Under the pieces are notes generated by a model that saw nothing but the letters and a program-made list of their open reading frames with translations, searched no databases and was not told the DNA's origin. This document shows, piece by piece, positions 50,066-59,739 of a stretch of 64,000 bases of DNA. Within the stretch, counting starts at the first letter, position 1, and each line of letters starts with the position of its first letter. The stretch spans positions 91,270,020 through 91,334,019 of the forward strand of contig OX235272.1 in NCBI GenBank assembly GCA_944472155.2, given 5' to 3'. A program made the translations under genes and the position numbers. This DNA comes from Trichobilharzia szidati (lineage: Eukaryota; Platyhelminthes; Trematoda; Strigeidida; Schistosomatidae).

Positions 50066-50195
50066 AGTTGAAATATGTTATAGTCACAGTATAGATGTAT
50101 CGTAAACACCAATATGTATGTTTTAAAGTTTAAGCGTAATTGTTTATCTTATTAATGAAAATTTATACACATCTTTACCTTATAATCCTCTCAAG

Positions 50196-50315
50196 GTGTG
50201 AAGGGTGTATGCAATATCAAAAATAATTCAAATAAACGTGAGCATACTCCTAATATAGATGAAGCTATTGCTCTAATTGATTCTCTAGAATTTTGGACTA
50301 CTGTTGATGTAGTAA
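50196..50315 (+). CDS. GTPBP6: GTPBP6 exon 2 (HflX N-terminal domain start)
   Basis: Acceptor CCTCTCAAG. The frame joins exon 1 through a Cys codon and reads VKGVCNIKNNSNKREHTPN, then IDEAIALIDSLEFWTTVDV, which lines up with the family's segment EA.ALV..L.GW.VV. Two donors lie four bases apart. GTAAGT at 50312 is the better site by sequence, but joining it to exon 3 shifts the frame and meets a stop. GTGTGT at 50316 keeps the frame and gives VVS, as in the human protein. Either the weaker donor is used or a small exon is missing from this annotation. The end given assumes 50315. Confidence 0.72.
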
Positions 50316-50524
50316 GTGTGTGTGTATATGTTATAATTTATCTAAAGATTAATTTTTAAATTATAATTTACCTGAACGAAATTGTCTCATATATATATTA
50401 ATGGAGGAAATAAGATTTGAAAAATAGTCATTCTATAGATGTTGCTCTTACACCAGTCAACAAGTATACGTGTAGTGGGGAAGATTTGTAGTTCATGTGG
50501 GTGGTTTTAATGTAGAGTCGTGTT

Positions 50525-50625
50525 CTTTGAGCTGGATTGAAGTACGTGCCGAGAATGTTGCTTAATAATGGCAATGAAAGCTTCGCAACCGAACTATCCA
50601 GCTCGGAGAACACAACTACACCAAA
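50525..50625 (+). mobile_element. Penelope-like element terminal motif with hammerhead-like fold
   Basis: GTTCTTTGAGCTGGA at 50522-50536 is nearly complementary to TCCAGCTCGGAGAAC at 50598-50612. Between these arms lie a degenerate core CCGAGAA, a short stem (GTTGC with GGCAA), GAAA and a small stem GC-TTC-GC. The order is that of a type I hammerhead. The core differs from the consensus CUGANGA, so this copy is probably inactive. Confidence 0.55.
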
Positions 50626-51162
50626 ATACAGACATGTTGAAGGTAAAGAATATTAACCTGATGCCCTTTGACTGCTTGCTAGTGATACCTACGTGCCGAT
50701 ACCCGTCAAGTAGCAAAGTGATCAATATTTCTGTCGTGAACTTCTAGCTTACTTTTCTCAACTTTTTCTTCGTTAACTTTGACTACTACACTAGCGTTGA
50801 GCGATTCGTGTTCATCTCTGTGATGATTGATTCTCAGAAGCTTTAAATATGCGAGCTTCTCCGTTTTCATCGACATCCATGATTATAAACGAAATATTCC
50901 CATATTGAGTCATAACAAAAAGGCACAAACAGCGAAGAAAATTTTCTTTCCAACGATTCATTTTCATGAGCTGTACAATCGGAATTTAAATTTAACAAAG
51001 AAATCTTTAGACCAATCAGATAATGGTAAATTTTGTCCTTGGAAAATTGTATTACATAATGTAAGGTGTAAGAAGGGATGACTAATTGTAAGTTAGAAAG
51101 GAGACAGAAGTTGGCATGACGTAATAAGTGTGAGATAGTGAATAATCAATAATCTCGTGTAA

Positions 51163-51456
51163 TTATTCATCACACTAGTTTCTTATCCAAACATCCTGTA
51201 TATTTTGTTATTTTTTACATTTCTAACCCCAATTGCACAATGTCAATTTTCTTAGTTATTATGCTACTTTGTTTTAGTTTTACCCATCCCCCTGTTTATT
51301 ATGGCATTCTAATTCCTAATTGTAATTTTTATTAATTCAACCCCTAACCAGAAATTGTTCTGGAACTTTCCCATCCATTTGATATAAATACACGAATGTA
51401 CAGCCTAGATGATGACTTCGTCGAAAAGGAAATTTTTTTCGCTGCAACTGTCTTTT
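51163..51456. mobile_element. 294-base insertion with 13-base target duplication
   Basis: The direct repeat TAATCTCGTGTAA stands at 51150-51162 and 51457-51469; the right arm of the inverted repeat has one copy and no insertion (about 52620-52640). The inserted piece ends with TATAAATACACGAATGTACAG and a GATGATGACTTCGTCGAAA segment, resembling the Penelope terminal sequence. It is likely a short non-autonomous Penelope-related element. Confidence 0.8.
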
Positions 51457-51679
51457 TAATCTCGTGTAAAATGGACAGGAACTAGTGGAAAGGCTATAAA
51501 GTGTTTTTGTATAAAATATGTATGAAAAACAATGTTATTAATAAACAGTAATAGAGTGGTAATAAAATGTGGATGATGGGAACAATAATGATAATAAAAG
51601 TATTAATAAAATAAAATAATAATAGTAATAATAGTGAACTTACATAATAAAGGAAAGAAGCAAAATTGTGGTAAGAACT

Positions 51680-52039
51680 TTAATCTGGCCATGGTAGGGC
51701 AAGAGAATGTATGTATCGCTTTTGGATGCAGAGGTCCGGTTTTAGATCTCGAATAGCTAATGCTTCAGCTATGTACAGATGGCGTATCCAAAGTCCCTTT
51801 GTACGATATTGAGGGACTCTGTGTAACACTGTGAAGCATTCATGTGGGGTGGGGGGTGCTCGATGTCCAGAGATGACAAGGTATTCGAGGATCGAGCTGT
51901 TGCTATTCTTCTTTTCTCCTCTGGACAATCAAGCTGGGCAGTGTTCCAGAATACGTTTGTGGACTTGACGTTGCGTATGGCCGATATACTTTGCTCCACA
52001 CAAGCAAGTAAATTGATAAATACACATTGAAGTGGCCAA
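51680..52039 (-). pseudogene. Penelope-like GIY-YIG nuclease fragment, left arm
   Basis: The minus-strand mirror of the right-arm fragment. Frames read GEKKNSNSSILEYLVISGHRAP and, in the neighbouring frame, AEALAIRDLKPDLC, the usual C-terminal signature of these nucleases. The core is split by frame changes. Confidence 0.75.
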
Positions 52040-52061
52040 AAGGGGTAAGGACGGGATACCG

Positions 52062-52425
52062 CTTTTGGCTACTTCAATGTGTATTTATCAATTTACTTGC
52101 TTGTGTAGAGCAAAGTATATCGGCCGTACGCAACGTCAAGTCCACAAACGTATTCTGGAACACTGCCCAGCTTGATTGGCCAGAGGAGAAAAGAAGAATA
52201 GCAACAGCACGACCCTCGAACACCTTGTCATCTCTGGACATCGAGCACCCCCCACCACCACATGAATGCTTCACAGTGTTACACAGAGTCCCTCAATATC
52301 GTACAAAGGGACTTTGGATACGCCATCTGTACATAGCTGAAGCATTAGCTATTAGAGATCTGAAACCGGACCTCTGCATCCAAAAGCGTTACATACATTC
52401 TCTTGCCCTACCATGGGCAGATTAA
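52062..52425 (+). pseudogene. Penelope-like GIY-YIG nuclease fragment, right arm
   Basis: One frame reads KYIGRTQRQVHKRILEHCPA (the YIG half of the motif with the catalytic-type Arg and the EH pair) and then meets a stop. The C-terminal part follows with LWIRHLYIAEALAIRDLKP in another frame. The RT part is absent. Confidence 0.8.
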
Positions 52426-52899
52426 AGTTCTTACCACAATTTTGCTTCTTTCCTTTATTATGTAAGTTCACTACTATTATTAGTATCCTTTTATTATCAT
52501 TATTATTCCCATCATCCACATTTTATTACCACTGTATTCCTGTTGAATAATAAAATTGCTTCTTCATACACATTTCATATGAAAACACTTTATATAGCCT
52601 TTCCGCAAGTTCCTATCCATTCTACACGAGCTTACTGATTATTCATTATCTCAGACTTATTACGTCATGCCAACTTCTGTCTCCTTTCTAACTTACAATT
52701 AGTCATCCCTTCTTACACCTTACATTATGTAATACAATTTTCCAAGGACAAAATTTACCATTATCTGATTGGTCTAAAGATTTCTTTGTTAAATTTAAAT
52801 TCCGATTGTACAGCTCATGAAAATGAATCGTTGGAAAGAAAATTTTCTTCGCTGTTTACGCTTTTTTCTTATTTCTAAAAACTCTTAAAAACTTCCTAC

Positions 52900-53140
52900 A
52901 TAAATTATAACTGATAGGTGTTTTCATTGGACACTAGTAACTAGTGTGATGTGTCTAGTCCTTTCTTTGGTGTAGACTGAATTCTATCAGTCAGGTTGAC
53001 AATGTGACCACCACATTCTGGGTAGCTCGCCATCACGGTGCACTTTCAATTGTTGACGACTTGCTGACAAGTGCCAACCAGCACGAAACCTACGTCTAAG
53101 GCTGCCTGCCGATCGCCTCCAACTATCTAACTTCGATTGA
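52900..53140 (-). mobile_element. tRNA-related SINE (family B) fragment
   Basis: It matches the right part of the SINE at 53757-54183 in reverse: TTGGACACTAGTAACTAGTG, CAATGTGACCACCA, GCTCGCCATCACGGTGCA and the end CGCCTCCAACTATC. The tRNA-like head is missing. Confidence 0.75.
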
Positions 53141-53508
53141 TAGATGTTTCTGTCAAAATGAAATTCGATAATGTTGTAAATTCAATGCGGTTGATGCATC
53201 ACTGAACTTCCTGAAATTTATTAAGCTTCAATGAAATGATTAGTTTTCATTCTAGGCATCATGAAGATCAGTTTTGTTTTAATCTTCAAGCCTTTACTGA
53301 TTGTTAATATCCTAAGTGAACAAGAGGTATGAGAAACAACCGTAGTAGACTAATATATTTATCATTAGATTTAAGTTACAAAAAGTTAACAGCCCATGAA
53401 TGTTCATATTGTGTTCGTATGCGTTTAACTGAAGCAAATGTTTCGATTTGTTTCATTGTGCTTTCTGTTAGCATAATTTTGGAATCGGATATTTCTGGTG
53501 AATTTCAG

Positions 53509-53600
53509 GTCCGCATGAACCATACTTAGATGTGTATGACTGCTGTAACACTTCTAGAGTCAAATCGCCAGCTCCTACTTTGTTTCATCCTAGTTTACAG
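53509..53600 (+). CDS. GTPBP6: GTPBP6 exon 3
   Basis: Acceptor GAATTTCAG, donor TTACAG|GTAACT. It reads PHEPYLDVYDCCNTSRVKSP, then APTLFHPSLQ. This region is an insertion relative to the human protein and has no recognisable motif; the support is the splice signals, the correct phase into exon 4 and the AT-biased codon use. It lies between a Penelope inverted repeat and a SINE. Confidence 0.62.
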
Positions 53601-53639
53601 GTAACTTTCATGATTTCGGCTAGAATTGTAGGACTGAAG

Positions 53640-54330
53640 TGTCCATGCAACCGATCTTGGTGATACAACTCAAAATAGTTGTCAATAACGCAGATGTATT
53701 CATTTGTTATTATCTTTGAAGGTTAGAAGGTTTTCCGTCCATTATACTCTCATTTTATTAGATGGTTGGAGGCAATCGGCAAGAAAGGACTAGACACATC
53801 ACACTAGTTACTAGTGTCCAATCAAAATATCCACTACAGTCCTACAGGAGGTCAATCGCGAGCCCGAATAGCTCAGTGGTAACATCTCTGACTGCAGTAC
53901 TCACTGGGTGACGCGGGTTCGAATCTCGGAAGGGACATGAGTTCCTTTGAGGTTGCAGATACACCTTGCTGACTGACTGGTGAGTGCCATCTAGCACGAA
54001 ACCTAGGTCCAAGGCTTCCTGTGGCCGATTGCCTCCAACCATCTAATATCATCAAATCAATGTGCACCGTGATGGCGAGCTACCTAGAATGGTGGCCACA
54101 TTGTAAACCTGACTGGTAGAATTCAGTCTGCACCAAAGAAAGGATTAGACACATCACACTAGTTATTAGTGTCCAATCAAAATATACTACCATTTTATAT
54201 TTCTGTTTTCTTAGTTTATGTTCTGTTTTGATGTGTGTTAACCCGAATCGGTGTACATATGTGCACCGTTCTACATTGATTCGTCAGTCAGTTGATGTTC
54301 GTGAGTAGAACTTGAATCTGACACCCCATT
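53640..54330 (+). mobile_element. RTE-like 3' UTR interrupted by a SINE
   Basis: Pieces at 53640-53756 (ACGCAGATGTATTCATT) and 54184-54330 (GTGTACATATGTGCACC, GTCAGTCAGTTGATG) correspond to successive parts of the tail at 61260-61500. The SINE sits between them. Confidence 0.6.
53757..54183 (+). mobile_element. tRNA-related SINE (family B), full-length copy
   Basis: The head has an A-box-like AATAGCTCAGTGGTAACATC (53875-53894) and B-box GGTTCGAATCTC (53916-53927), then a long body. The segment AGACACATCACACTAGTTA, continued by CTAGTGTCCAATCAAAATAT, occurs at both ends (about 53788 and 54147). The 8-base CATTTTAT flanks the insertion (left near 53752, right near 54190), consistent with target duplication. 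The polymerase III boxes look intact. Confidence 0.82.
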
Positions 54331-54544
54331 GTATTGAGGTGTAGTGTTTAAACAACTAAATCACAGAGATTCACCAGGCACATTAATTACTTTTACTTGT
54401 AGTTGTGGCTCGTTTCATGTTTTTTTTAAATTCTAAATTATTCCGATAATATAATTGGTTGATGGTAACTATCTGTGGAATCCAGGATGCGCATTTCGTT
54501 CTATTTGGGATTCATCATCTGGATGTACCTGTATTTCCCAGTGA

Positions 54545-54690
54545 CTGATGATGTTCCCACCGAGGCTGGAAACCAGTGACTATAGTTTCAAACGCCAAGG
54601 CGTTATCCACTAGACCACTTGGGCCATGAGAGACACCAATTAAATTCTAATTAAATGCCCAGACATCGTCGAAGCATCTGCACAAGAAGC
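54545..54690 (-). mobile_element. tRNA-derived SINE (family D)
   Basis: The reverse complement starts GGCCCAAGTGGTCTAGTGGA, an A-box close to a real tRNA, and continues to a decayed B-box (GGTTTCCAGCCTC). The head lies near 54560-54630. It sits about 150 bases upstream of GTPBP6 exon 4. Confidence 0.65.
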
Positions 54691-54843
54691 CGACATGTCA
54701 ACCTGAGACCGAGCACTTCGGTTCAATCAGTCGATGGAAAAATCTAAAATTCAATTATATTCTGATAATATATTTTAAGATACTAAAATTGATTAATTCC
54801 AATTATCTGTGATTCTTATCTGTTTGTTTTTCCTTGTACTCAG

Positions 54844-55100
54844 ATCTCATGTAATGTAAAAAATCCTCACCATAATTCACAAACATTTTTCAGTAAAGGT
54901 GTTTGGGAAGAAATATCCAGAATTGTAGTCGAATATCGTGATGGTCAAGGATCTAGTGAAACGCATGATAAACTTTCCACTAAATCCAATAATCAAGTCG
55001 TTAAAAAACGAGCAACGGCAGTTCTTATCAACTGGTCACGTCTGACAACATCTCAACTTGCATATATTCAACAGGCCTGGCTAATGCCTGTTTATGACCG
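54844..55100 (+). CDS. GTPBP6: GTPBP6 exon 4 (HflX N-terminal domain)
   Basis: Acceptor TTGTACTCAG, donor GACCG|GTCAGT. It reads ISCNVKNPHHNSQTFFSKGV, WEEISRIVVEYRDG and ends QQAWLMPVYDR. FFSKG...EEI corresponds to the IFGKG...L element of the family, and W...VYDR to the conserved segment ending VFDR just before the DRT.xIL..F helix of HflX proteins. Between them is a schistosome-specific Ser/Asn-rich insertion. It ends in phase 2, and exon 5 supplies the third base of the Arg codon. Confidence 0.86.
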
Positions 55101-55234
55101 GTCAGTTTGAGAGATATTAGGGCTATTCTGAGTGTGTAATGATTGTCTTATTGACACAACATCTTGAAGCATACAGGATGTATGATATCACTCTTTTTTA
55201 TTGATTGATTTTCAAGTGTTGGTTTGCAATGATT

Positions 55235-55445
55235 TGATTGGTTGCGGGTTCGATCACGAGGTGGCATCAGTTAGAGAACCATTAGAAAAGCAGGCAGTGT
55301 CGGGCAGCTGTGTTGTTCCTGGTTCGGGACTCTTCATCACAGTGCACACCCACCGGGGTTCGAACCGAGGACATCCTGGTTACAAGGTGAGCTCGTAGAC
55401 CATTCCACCACTGGGACCCAATCCAATGGCCTATGAATTCCAACT
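55235..55445 (-). mobile_element. tRNA-derived SINE (family E), copy 1
   Basis: The reverse complement reads GGGTCCCAGTGGTGGAATGG, then GGTTCGAACCCCGG (B-box, about 55354-55367), then a body with GATGAAGAGTCCCG. A shorter plus-strand copy lacking the B-box lies at 55565-55715. Confidence 0.78.
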
Positions 55446-55564
55446 TCTGCCAATTCACCAATCCAGTGGGGTCTACCAAGTCAGGTAAGTCAACAGTTAC
55501 TCACCGATGACATTGGCTGTTAGTTACACCATACATTTATCGCGAATCGGCAGAAGTTGGGATC

Positions 55565-55715
55565 TATGGGTCATTTAATCGGGTCCCAGTGGGTGAATGG
55601 TCTACGAGCTTGCCTTGTAACTGATGATGAAGAGTCCCGGACTGAGGCGAAACAGATTCCCAGTGCTCCCCGGTTATCCAGTAGTTCTCTAACTGGTGTA
55701 AACTCGTAATTAAAC
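55565..55715 (+). mobile_element. tRNA-derived SINE (family E), copy 2, B-box deleted
   Basis: It shares GGGTCCCAGTGGGTGAATGG, CTACGAGCTTGCCTTGTAAC and GATGAAGAGTCCCG with copy 1, but the sequence between, including the B-box, is gone. It therefore faces copy 1 in inverted orientation about 120 bases away. Confidence 0.72.
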
Positions 55716-55959
55716 CTCTTATTCATTGGGAAAGCCATATGCCAACCATTCTTTTGAACCGTAATAAGTTGTGTTAAATGTAAAAACATATGCAGGCCAT
55801 TTACTTGCATTTATCTACATGCTTAACCTTTCTAAAACGTCATTTACTAATGCATAATGAAATGAAAAGGAATTTCTGCAAATACTTCTGTTAGGGGGGA
55901 TAAAATACACTGAAAAGTAGAATTAGGTTAAGTAGGATAGAACATAAGGCTTCACCAGC

Positions 55960-56110
55960 ACAACTCCACTTGACCTTATTCTTCGCAGTCTGTTTTGACT
56001 GGCTCCACGATTCCCCATAAGCCTGGATTTCCTCCTCACACGATATCTTCCGTGTCACCTTCGGATCAAGCCCAACTCGTTGTTTCTCATTATAAGGGAG
56101 TATAATTGCG
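55960..56110 (-). pseudogene. RTE-like 3' end fragment
   Basis: CATAAGCCTGGATTTCCTCC and TCACACGATATCTTCCGTGTC align with the reverse complement of 63390-63470, the C-terminal codons of an RTE copy. It is short and broken. Confidence 0.55.
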
Positions 56111-56411
56111 TAAATGATTTATTTAGATGGCAATAGTGAAAGCAAAAGTTAAGTGTATTATTCCTCTGATGCAGTGTTGTTTTAAACCACTAGAACACTA
56201 GTGATTCCACCCACACTAAAATGCCTGGCTTTTACTCTCTAAGGTGACCCAACTGACTCTCGTGAAGCATTCTGCAGGACTTTTACAAAAAAAATTCAGC
56301 GAAGAATATCCTTTTCGATAATTTCCTCTCCTGGCTCTACATAGAGTATTCTAGTATAGTCATCATTAACAATATTGGTGTCAGATTTTGTGAACATGCA
56401 CCAAAAAGCCT

Positions 56412-57240
56412 ATGCAGACATTGTTTAAAAGAGTTCAGACACATTGTAGCACTCTAGAGTTGAAAAGAATGGAAGAAAAGTACCTACAAACGGTCTTCAA
56501 AAAGAATGGTTATCCACAAAATTTCATCAAAAAGTGTTTAAAGTCGAATCAAAACACCAACAAGAAACCATCATCAAAGACCACAAGAAAATTCATTCTA
56601 CCATACATGAGAAATATCTCTGAAATAACAGCTAGAATACTGAAACCGTTTGATATAGATATAGCACACAAGCCAGTAAAATCGCTTAATTCGATATTAT
56701 GCAAACCAAAAGATCCAACAGAAAAGGAGGATAAAATTAATACCATCTACAAAATAAATTGTATGAACTGTAACAAGCATTACATCGGCCAAAGTGGGCG
56801 TCCCCTTCGAATCAGAATCCAAGAACATAAATCAGCCGTGAAAAGACATGATATGTATTCGTTAGTATCAATGCATGCAGACAATTGTGGTCATCAGTTT
56901 GATTGGGATCATGTCAAAATCTTAAACAGAGGAAACACGAAAAGTGCCAGAGAATTCCTAGAAGCCTGAAACTCAAACGAATATGCAATTAACAAACACG
57001 TTAATATAGATGAAATATACCAGCTAATGGAAAGTAAATCAGGTGACCAGAAAGTTTAAAATCCACGTCAATAGAAAATGGTTGATACATATGTAAAGAT
57101 AGTAACCAGGAGACACAATTACATCACTCATGAAGAAATTTAAATCATTTCACTTTGTGCTAAATATGGCGCTGAGGATGTTGTCCAGAAGGACGACGAA
57201 AGCTTCGCAACTAAACCAACCAGCTCAGAGAACACTTTAA
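56412..57240 (+). pseudogene. Penelope-like element, GIY-YIG nuclease part and 3' end (family 1)
   Basis: The frame opens at 56412 and ends in TGA at 56967-56969. It reads LELKRMEEKYLQTVFKKNGY (RT-nuclease connector), then IYKINCMNCNKHYIGQSGRP (GIY-YIG core with the Cys pair typical of Penelope nucleases), RIRIQEHKSAVK, H...GH.FDWDHVKIL and EFLEA. The TGA is premature: the frame continues (NEYAINKHVNIDE, 56977-57020) as in intact members. The RT is missing to the left (5' truncation). The 3' end (57165-57235) carries a hammerhead-like core. This is the best-preserved Penelope nuclease in the window; it sits in the GTPBP6 intron between exons 4 and 5. Confidence 0.87.
57172..57201 (+). ncRNA. 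Hammerhead-ribozyme-like core at Penelope 3' end
   Basis: CTGAGGA (57172-57178) matches the CUGANGA core; GTTGTCC (57180-57186) pairs with GGACGAC (57191-57197) around AGAA; GAAA follows at 57198. The minus-strand copy at 6128-6157 keeps the same design with CTGAAGA. One extra T between core and stem II, and no U at the usual position after stem III, argue against full activity. Hammerhead motifs in Penelope terminal repeats are known from the literature. Confidence 0.45.
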
Positions 57241-57247
57241 ATTGCAA

Positions 57248-57443
57248 AAAGCCTCTGTCTAAAGGGAACAAATGCTTTAAACAGTGCCGTCGCCAGGCAT
57301 CTCCTTGACACGAGTCATAAGGTGGACGTCGCAAGATCGTTCAAAATTATCAATAGGCAAAAGAGTTCCAGTCTCCTTAAGTTTGCTAGAGCAGTCTCCA
57401 TCAAGCGCATGAAAGAAGCGGTTATCAGTCTTTCCTTGCCCTG
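57248..57443 (+). pseudogene. C-terminal piece of another GIY-YIG nuclease
   Basis: It reads LNSAVARHLLDTSHKVDVAR, FKIINRQKSSSLLKFARAVS and IKRMKEAV. The H.L.T.H.VD...F.I..RQ...LL..AEA..IK pattern is the C-terminal half of Penelope-type nucleases, but the sequence differs from both families above. It ends in TGATAA near 57441. Confidence 0.55.
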
Positions 57444-57479
57444 ATAACTGGATGTTTTCACCCTCTCTTTCATCTGATT

Positions 57480-58700
57480 ACGTAATGGCGAGAGTTTCCG
57501 TTGTGTATGAGCATTATTGTTTGGGATAAAATGTTTATTATTATCATTAGCATTGCATTCATATGTTGATTGATTGATTTTTGTTTAAAAATGAACTCTG
57601 TGCAAGTATGTTAAAATTGTTTCTGTAGATATACTTAATAATGTCTTTAGGCTGTAAGCAAGCGGCTGATGAGAATCCAAAGAAATAAATGATGGTACCA
57701 TTTAATTCTGCAAAAACTGTTGTTCTTGCTTTATTCAAATTATATAATATCGATTTGTTAAGTAGGATCAATGGAATTACAGTTCACGAAAGATGCATTA
57801 GCTGTAATAAGCAGAAAAATATAACAGCGAATAGAATATCAAATAAAATTAAGGAAATCTCCACAACAAATTGAGGATCATTAAAACCTTAATGGCCAAG
57901 TTGAAGACAGTGTCTGAAGCAACTTCTTCTGGATACATAAGTTAGGTTTCTTAATGTAGATCCCAACAGCCAGTCTCAGCAATATGTAGTAGGCAAACTA
58001 TTAAGGCATAAGTTAAGATTAGTTGGTATGCGATAGATGACTTTGAAAGCCGCCTCGTTGACATCAACCTTGTGTTCTGTATCCATGAGATGAGATAGAA
58101 TCACGCCATGAATGTATTTTGTTTGTGCTTTATTTAAGCACGCAGGATGATGTTTGGAAATCCGACGATAAACTTTTATAAATAAACTCGAAGCTCAGTG
58201 TTCACCGGCTATTCTTTTAGTAGGCTGATGATGCTAACCATATCAAACAAACAAACGAATGAACTTTGAACTCTGCACATTTGTGTACCATTTCAAGTTG
58301 ACACATTTCAAATCGATATACACAGTAAGAAAACCGAAGCATAATGATACCGGAGTAGAAAAACACACAGACAAGGAAGAGTAATTTTTTACAGAATCCA
58401 GTAAAGGTGTTCTGAATCACGAAGATGACTAAAAGCCCATAAATTTGTGCCTTTCGGAACGATGTTTAACCATATCGCCAAGAGTGTCCACTCATTGATG
58501 TTTAACATCTCGAGGATCGTAGCTCATACCAGCAACCAGATAACTTCATGGGTGTTTGGTGCCATGTTTTGATCTGAATACCGTTAACTTTTATCCAGCT
58601 AACACTGCAGATATTTTGAATCTTTATGAGTAGTGCACATCTACTTCCTATACAATTTAAGGTGATTATTAGTCATTGTCCTATTTTGCTTTACATTGTT
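57480..58700. other. GTPBP6 intron sequence with one dispersed repeat
   Basis: The part at 57645-57800 matches 8330-8480 (a repeat of unknown type). Otherwise no gene or element can be supported. Confidence 0.5.
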
Positions 58701-58711
58701 AATTCTTTCAG

Positions 58712-58901
58712 TTACACGCTTGTTGTTCAACTTTTCACCCTTCGATCACGAACTCCAGAGGCAAAAGTTCAAGCGAAATTAGCTGAAATTAGCTTACTTC
58801 GATCTCGTATTCCAGCATTTTTTCAAACGTCTGGTATGATTGAAAGTTTAGTTAACAGATCGGATTTCGCTTGCAAAGAACAATTAATGCAAATAATTAA
58901 T
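58712..58901 (+). CDS. GTPBP6: GTPBP6 exon 5 (helical linker)
   Basis: Acceptor TTCTTTCAG, donor AAT|GTGAGT. It reads YTLVVQLFTLRSRTPEAKVQ, then AKLAEISLLRSRIP. This is the family's hallmark F...IF..RA.T.EA.LQV.LA.L.Y..... segment leading into the coiled-coil linker. The exon ends in phase 0. Confidence 0.92.
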
Positions 58902-58959
58902 GTGAGTGTTATTCGCTTTTCTTGTTCTTGCTTATAAGATTACCGTAGGTAGACTGTTC

Positions 58960-59560
58960 TGATTTTAGTCTAGTTGGAAGGAAGAAGCAACAGGTGGAGA
59001 ACCAGACTCATGGTTGATGTCACGTAGTATCTCGCCGTCCAAACACCAGCCTGGTTGTCAATTGTTGGATTGAAAATGCTTCGGCGCTCACAGTCTTGCC
59101 TTACGCCTGTGAAATATGGCCTCTCCGATCTGAGAATGTGCGGTGACTCTGCGTATTCGATCATCGCTTCCTCCGTAGAATTGCTTGCATCAGCGTTTGA
59201 ACAAGATGGAGGTCATCTTTCATTGAGTGTTGTCATCTTGTGAAACACCAGTTATGCTGGCTTGGAAATGTGTCACTTAAGTCATCCCAGAGGCTCCCAT
59301 ACTGCTGACTGTTCGCTAGCCTTAGAACTGGATGGAAAAAGTGAAGAGATGACCAGCCTACAACGTGGCGTAGTAGGATGAAGGATATCTGTGTAAGGCT
59401 TGCATCCACTGGCAAATCACTACTCCCTGGTTGGGGTCCGAGAGATAGTTCGAATCAGCGGCTTGAGACGTTATCAGACATGACCAAGGATCACAATCAA
59501 TGGCGCGAATATGTTGCGATTTCCTTCTATCTCCCCTTTCTGAAATTAACGTGAAGTGGT
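58960..59560 (+). pseudogene. RTE-like C-terminal fragment in GTPBP6 intron
   Basis: Shifting frames on the + strand read DLRRLSVFDHRCLR-type text near 59110-59170, then HQLCWLGNVSL, ASLRTGWKK, TTWRSRMKDICVRLA and LLPGWGPRDSSNQRLETL. This is the usual C-terminal series (W.GH.LR, GWKK..GG....W, LPGWGPRD.A..WLE.L) of schistosome RTE copies. Frameshifts mark it as dead. Confidence 0.8.
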
Positions 59561-59687
59561 GAATGATCTTGACGAGTGTACTTACTTACTTTCTGGATCA
59601 CCTTCATTCTTCCCATCCCTATTTTCTTTGTAGATTGTTTTATTGTTTTTGTGCGGCGCATCTCTTAGCGCTCACGATTTACTTTTG

Positions 59688-59688
<1 letters not shown>

Positions 59689-59732
<44 letters not shown>
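59689..59732. repeat. (AT)n microsatellite
   Basis: About 22 AT units in the intron between GTPBP6 exons 5 and 6. Confidence 0.98.
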
Positions 59733-59735
<3 letters not shown>

Positions 59736-59739
59736 CGAT

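Larger units (their letters stand above)
50917..52868. repeat. Long inverted repeat of Penelope-like element (family 2)
   Basis: The arms 50917-52042 and 52062-52868 are reverse complements around a 19-base loop (52043-52061). Identity by eye is above 90%, with a 294-base insertion in the left arm. Each arm carries a GIY-YIG nuclease piece read outward from the centre, then an untranslated end. It lies wholly in the intron between GTPBP6 exons 2 and 3, so the primary transcript could fold into a long double strand. Inverted and tandem copies are a known habit of Penelope elements. Confidence 0.9.

Noticed and set aside
53265..53326. Extra GTPBP6 exon (IVNILSEQE segment before GTATGAG)
   Set aside because: Its phases do not connect exon 2 to exon 3, and it has no family similarity.
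53870..53945. Possible tRNA gene
   Set aside because: The head is well formed, but it is part of a repeated SINE with target duplication.
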